From Rhizobium sp. ZPR4 (lineage in GTDB: Bacteria > Pseudomonadota > Alphaproteobacteria > Rhizobiales > Rhizobiaceae): a DNA stretch of 64,000 nucleotides. The stretch spans positions 744,001 to 808,000 of the forward strand of contig NZ_CP157968.1 in NCBI RefSeq assembly GCF_040215725.1, written 5' to 3'. The notes below the pieces were generated by a model. That model searched no databases, was not told the origin of the DNA, and saw only the letters and a list, made by a program, of their open reading frames with translations. The position numbers and the translations under genes were made by a program. Numbering within the stretch: position 1 is the stretch's first letter; every line of letters begins with the position of its first letter. Of the stretch, positions 61,939 through 64,000 are shown one piece after another.

Positions 61939-62754
61939 ATGGGCAAGGTAATCGTCGTCACATCAGGCAAGGGCGGAGTTGGAAAGACGACTTCGACGGC
62001 CGCATTGGGGGCGGCTCTGGCACAGAGAAACGAAAAGGTCGTCGTGGTCGATTTCGACGTCGGCCTGCGCAATCTCGATCTGGTCATGGGCGCGGAACGC
62101 CGCGTGGTCTATGACCTCGTCAACGTCATTCACGGCGATGCCAAGCTGCCGCAGGCGCTGATCCGCGACAAGCGGCTGGAGACGCTCTTCCTCCTGCCGG
62201 CTTCGCAGACCCGCGACAAGGACAATCTGACACCCGAGGGTGTCGAGCGCGTCATCAATGAACTCAAGAACTACTTCGATTGGGTCATCTGCGACAGCCC
62301 GGCGGGCATCGAGCGCGGCGCAACGCTTGCCATGCGCCATGCCGACGTCGCCGTCGTCGTCACCAATCCGGAAGTCTCGTCGGTGCGCGATTCCGATCGT
62401 ATCATCGGCCTGCTGGACTCCAAGACACTGAAGGCAGAGCGTGGCGAGCGCATGGAAAAGCACCTGTTGCTGACTCGCTTCGACGCCAGCCGTGCCGAAC
62501 GCGGCGATATGCTGAAGGTCGACGATGTGCTGGAGATCCTCTCCATCCCGCTGCTCGGCATCATTCCGGAAAGCACCGACGTCCTGCGCGCCTCCAACCT
62601 CGGCTCGCCGGTTACGCTTGCCGATGCGCGCTGCGCGCCATCGCTTGCCTATTTCGAAGCAGCACGCCGTCTTGCCGGCGAGCAGGTGCCGATCACCATC
62701 CCCGGCGAAAAGCGGGGTATCTTCGGCAAAATCTTTGCAAGGAGGGCCGCATGA
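61939..62754 (+). CDS. minD: Septum site-determining ATPase MinD
   Basis: A 271-residue ParA/MinD ATPase that oscillates on the membrane and recruits Min[21 protein letters not shown] is the deviant Walker A with the signature lysine, [20 protein letters not shown] is the switch region and [14 protein letters not shown] is Walker B. The C-terminus [12 protein letters not shown] is the amphipathic membrane-targeting helix. AGGAG precedes the ATG. It overlaps minE by 4 nt. Confidence 0.98.
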   Translation: MGKVIVVTSGKGGVGKTTSTAALGAALAQRNEKVVVVDFDVGLRNLDLVMGAERRVVYDLVNVIHGDAKLPQALIRDKRLETLFLLPASQTRDKDNLTPEGVERVINELKNYFDWVICDSPAGIERGATLAMRHADVAVVVTNPEVSSVRDSDRIIGLLDSKTLKAERGERMEKHLLLTRFDASRAERGDMLKVDDVLEILSIPLLGIIPESTDVLRASNLGSPVTLADARCAPSLAYFEAARRLAGEQVPITIPGEKRGIFGKIFARRAA

Positions 62755-63011
62755 GCATTTTCGGACTGTTCCGCAAGCAGAGATCTGCACCGATGGCGCG
62801 CGAGCGCCTGCAGATCCTCCTTGCCCACGAACGCGCCTCTGTAGGTTCGGATCTGGTATCCGTGCTGCGGGAGGAAATCCTCGCCGTCATCGCCAAGCAT
62901 GTACAGGTCGATCGTGACAAGGTGCAGGTGAAGATGGATCGCGACAAGGACGTCTCCATGCTGGAGATCGACGTCGAGATCCCGCGCGATGCGGCCTTGA
63001 AGGCGGCCTGA
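62751..63011 (+). CDS. minE: Cell division topological specificity factor MinE
   Basis: An 86-residue protein. The N-terminal [20 protein letters not shown] is the membrane-targeting and anti-MinCD part; [14 protein letters not shown] and MLEIDVEIP form the dimeric topological-specificity domain. It stimulates MinD ATPase to drive pole-to-pole oscillation. The ATG overlaps the minD stop (ATGA). Confidence 0.97.
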   Translation: MSIFGLFRKQRSAPMARERLQILLAHERASVGSDLVSVLREEILAVIAKHVQVDRDKVQVKMDRDKDVSMLEIDVEIPRDAALKAA

Positions 63012-63047
63012 CGGCCGCCAAGGCGCCGCTCCTATGTGCGAATGATG

Positions 63048-63094
63048 CCACGTGGTTTCCCCATGTGGCAGAACTTCGAGTTTTTTCGAAGTTT
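63048..63094 (+). terminator. Hairpins after minE
   Basis: TGCCACGTGG/CCATGTGGCA (about 63048-63070) forms a 10-bp stem with one wobble pair. It is followed at once by AACTTCGA/TCGAAGTT around a T-rich loop, continuing into GTTTACC. Together they probably end the minCDE message. The T tract is short, so efficiency is uncertain. Confidence 0.55.
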
Positions 63095-63109
63095 ACCCTT
63101 GCAAAGACG

Positions 63110-63248
63110 GCGATTCGCTATTATTTGCACGCCATCACCTGTAACGATGGCCTGCCGCGCTGATATTTCTGTGTCGAGCCGGTGTTCGCTGTCCGGGTTA
63201 AAAAAGCAAGGGCGCTCCCCAGAAATGGGTAGAGCGCCCTTTGCTTTT
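63110..63248 (+). ncRNA. Candidate trans-encoded small RNA between minE and the deacetylase gene
   Basis: The region has no gene yet ends in a strong rho-independent terminator (63201-63248) that cannot serve the deacetylase gene, which starts after it, and lies 190 nt past minE, which has its own hairpins. Upstream are a CTTGCA-like and a CTATTAT-like promoter element near 63097-63122, though the spacing is short, and a stem GCCATC/GATGGC near 63131-63151. Two stem-loops plus a terminator over about 140 nt recall the rhizobial alpha-r35 sRNA family in size and layout; this comparison is from memory. The 5' end is a guess. Confidence 0.4.
63201..63248 (+). terminator. Strong intrinsic terminator
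   Basis: AAAAAGCAAGGGCGCTC (63201-63217) pairs with GAGCGCCCTTTGCTTTT (63232-63248) with one bulge, around a loop that itself has CCC/GGG. It ends in a T-rich arm and works in either direction. It is the 3' end of the candidate small RNA or a distal terminator for minCDE. Confidence 0.8.
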
Positions 63249-63302
63249 GTCGCGTTCGCGGCGCTTTTCTTGTCCAATGCGATATGCCAGTTTGCAGCGA
63301 TC

Positions 63303-64000
63303 ATGCGGGAGGCGGCTGGCTTGGGCGGATTGAGTCATCAATGGAATGCGGTCTTGAGATGGCTGCTCGCCGGCATCTTTGCTGTTGCCTGCGCCATCTC
63401 CGCGCAGGCGGCGGACAAGACGATCTACCTGACATTCGATGATGGTCCCCTGCCGGGAACGAAGAACATCCTTTCTGTGCTGAGAGAGGAGAATGTTCCT
63501 GCTGCCGTGTTCATGGTCGGCTTGCATGTGGAAACCAGCCCTGCCGGTCGCGATCTCCTAGCCGAAGCTAAAGCGATGCCGCTGGTGACGGTCGGCAATC
63601 ACAGCTACAGCCACGCCAACAACCGCTACAGGCGATACTATTCCAACACTCAGGCCGTGGTTGCCGATATGCTGCACGCCAACGAGGTGCTCGGCTTGAC
63701 GCCGATCGTGAACGCGCGGTTGCCGGGCAGGGACGTCTTTCGGCTTCCGACCGTATCGAGAGAGGATCTCTCCATCAATGTCGCTCAATGGGAGCGCGAA
63801 TGGCTGGACTACGAGCTCGTCGCCGAGGCGGGGTTCTATCTCTACGGCTGGGATTTCGAATGGGTGCACAGCGACGACGGTAAGCCTGTCCAATCGGTGG
63901 ATCATCTCGTCAATGAGATCGACCATCTGTTCCAATATGGTCGCTTCACGCAGCGCGGAAAGATGATTCTGCTCATGCACGACCAGATGTTTCAAGATCA
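63303..64000 (+). CDS. Polysaccharide deacetylase (NodB homology), 3' truncated by window
   Basis: The frame runs without stop to the window end, so the gene is partial. The start is ATG 63303 or, more likely from a GGGAGG about 8 nt upstream, TTG 63321. A signal peptide or anchor (WLLAGIFAVACAISAQA) precedes the NodB domain. KTIYLTFDDGPLPGTKNIL holds the metal and catalytic aspartates, and VGNHSYSHANN holds the HxxxH metal site; LPGRDVFRLP and YGWDFEWVHSD follow. It would remove acetyl groups from an extracellular or envelope glycan. The domain continues past the edge, with MILLMHDQMFQD near the last base. Confidence 0.9.
   Translation, partial: MREAAGLGGLSHQWNAVLRWLLAGIFAVACAISAQAADKTIYLTFDDGPLPGTKNILSVLREENVPAAVFMVGLHVETSPAGRDLLAEAKAMPLVTVGNHSYSHANNRYRRYYSNTQAVVADMLHANEVLGLTPIVNARLPGRDVFRLPTVSREDLSINVAQWEREWLDYELVAEAGFYLYGWDFEWVHSDDGKPVQSVDHLVNEIDHLFQYGRFTQRGKMILLMHDQMFQD

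Noticed and set aside
1..64000. CRISPR arrays, tRNA or rRNA genes, insertion sequences, integrase or phage genes
   Set aside because: No regularly spaced direct repeats, no recognisable RNA genes and no transposase or integrase motifs were seen; the regions are ordinary operons with tight spacing.

Overview
The window reads as part of a secondary replicon (chromid or megaplasmid) of a Rhizobium/Agrobacterium-type alphaproteobacterium. The evidence is a succinoglycan-type exo cluster in nearly the gene order of Sinorhizobium meliloti pSymB, an aerobic (CobF/G type) cobalamin cluster, minCDE (carried on secondary replicons in several Rhizobiaceae), high GC with tightly packed genes, and AGGAG-type ribosome binding sites. 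A Rhizobium tropici/rhizogenes-like host is my inference and is not proven by the sequence. I saw no rRNA, tRNA, insertion sequence, phage gene or CRISPR array.

Layout. 1-2.5 kb: end of a sugar ABC transporter (the ATPase is cut by the window edge). 2.6-3.8 kb: a BP74-like small protein and a membrane protein. 4.0-22.7 kb: the exopolysaccharide block. exoZ-Q-F-Y run leftward, exoX-U rightward, exoV-W leftward, and exoH-K-L-A-M-O-N-P rightward. exoT, exoI and exoB, which belong to this set in S. meliloti, are absent. 22.7-25.0 kb: a DMT transporter, an FMN reductase and NikR. 25.1-32.2 kb: cobM, cobL, cobK (opposite strand), cobJ, I, H, G, F. 32.3-34.4 kb: an AraC regulator divergent from a fosmidomycin-resistance-type MFS pump. 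34.5-37.5 kb: D-alanine catabolism (alr, dadA, Lrp-type regulator). 37.5-42.0 kb: an HWE sensor kinase, a LysR regulator and an ACS-type MFS transporter. 42.1-44.7 kb: ctlX and ornithine cyclodeaminase with a divergent Lrp-type regulator. 44.7-45.6 kb: two small membrane proteins. 45.7-52.5 kb: a GntR regulator divergent from a polar amino acid ABC transporter, a histidine-ammonia-lyase-like enzyme lacking the MIO-forming triad, and an N-methyl-amino-acid-oxidase-like flavoprotein. 52.5-60.9 kb: a redox/electrophile-stress neighbourhood (cytochrome b561, O-methyltransferase, two alpha/beta hydrolases, a DipZ-type protein, an OmpR/histidine-kinase pair and Ohr). 61.0-63.0 kb: a small ORF and minCDE. 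63.0-64.0 kb: a candidate small RNA and a polysaccharide deacetylase cut by the window end.

How the genes work together. The exo block covers sugar-nucleotide supply (exoN), priming (exoY, with its inhibitor exoX), stepwise glucosylation (exoA, L, M, O, U, W), decoration (exoV, H, Z), polymerisation and export (exoP, Q, F) and trimming (exoK). The two most promising unexplained systems are (i) the 45.7-52.5 kb operon with the MIO-less lyase and covalent-FAD oxidase, which may degrade a modified (possibly N-methylated) amino acid, and (ii) the 56.7-60.9 kb module, where a 10/11-bp-spaced GATACA/TGTATC repeat recurs upstream of dipZ, a Tat-exported hydrolase and ohr and may be the binding site of the adjacent response regulator.
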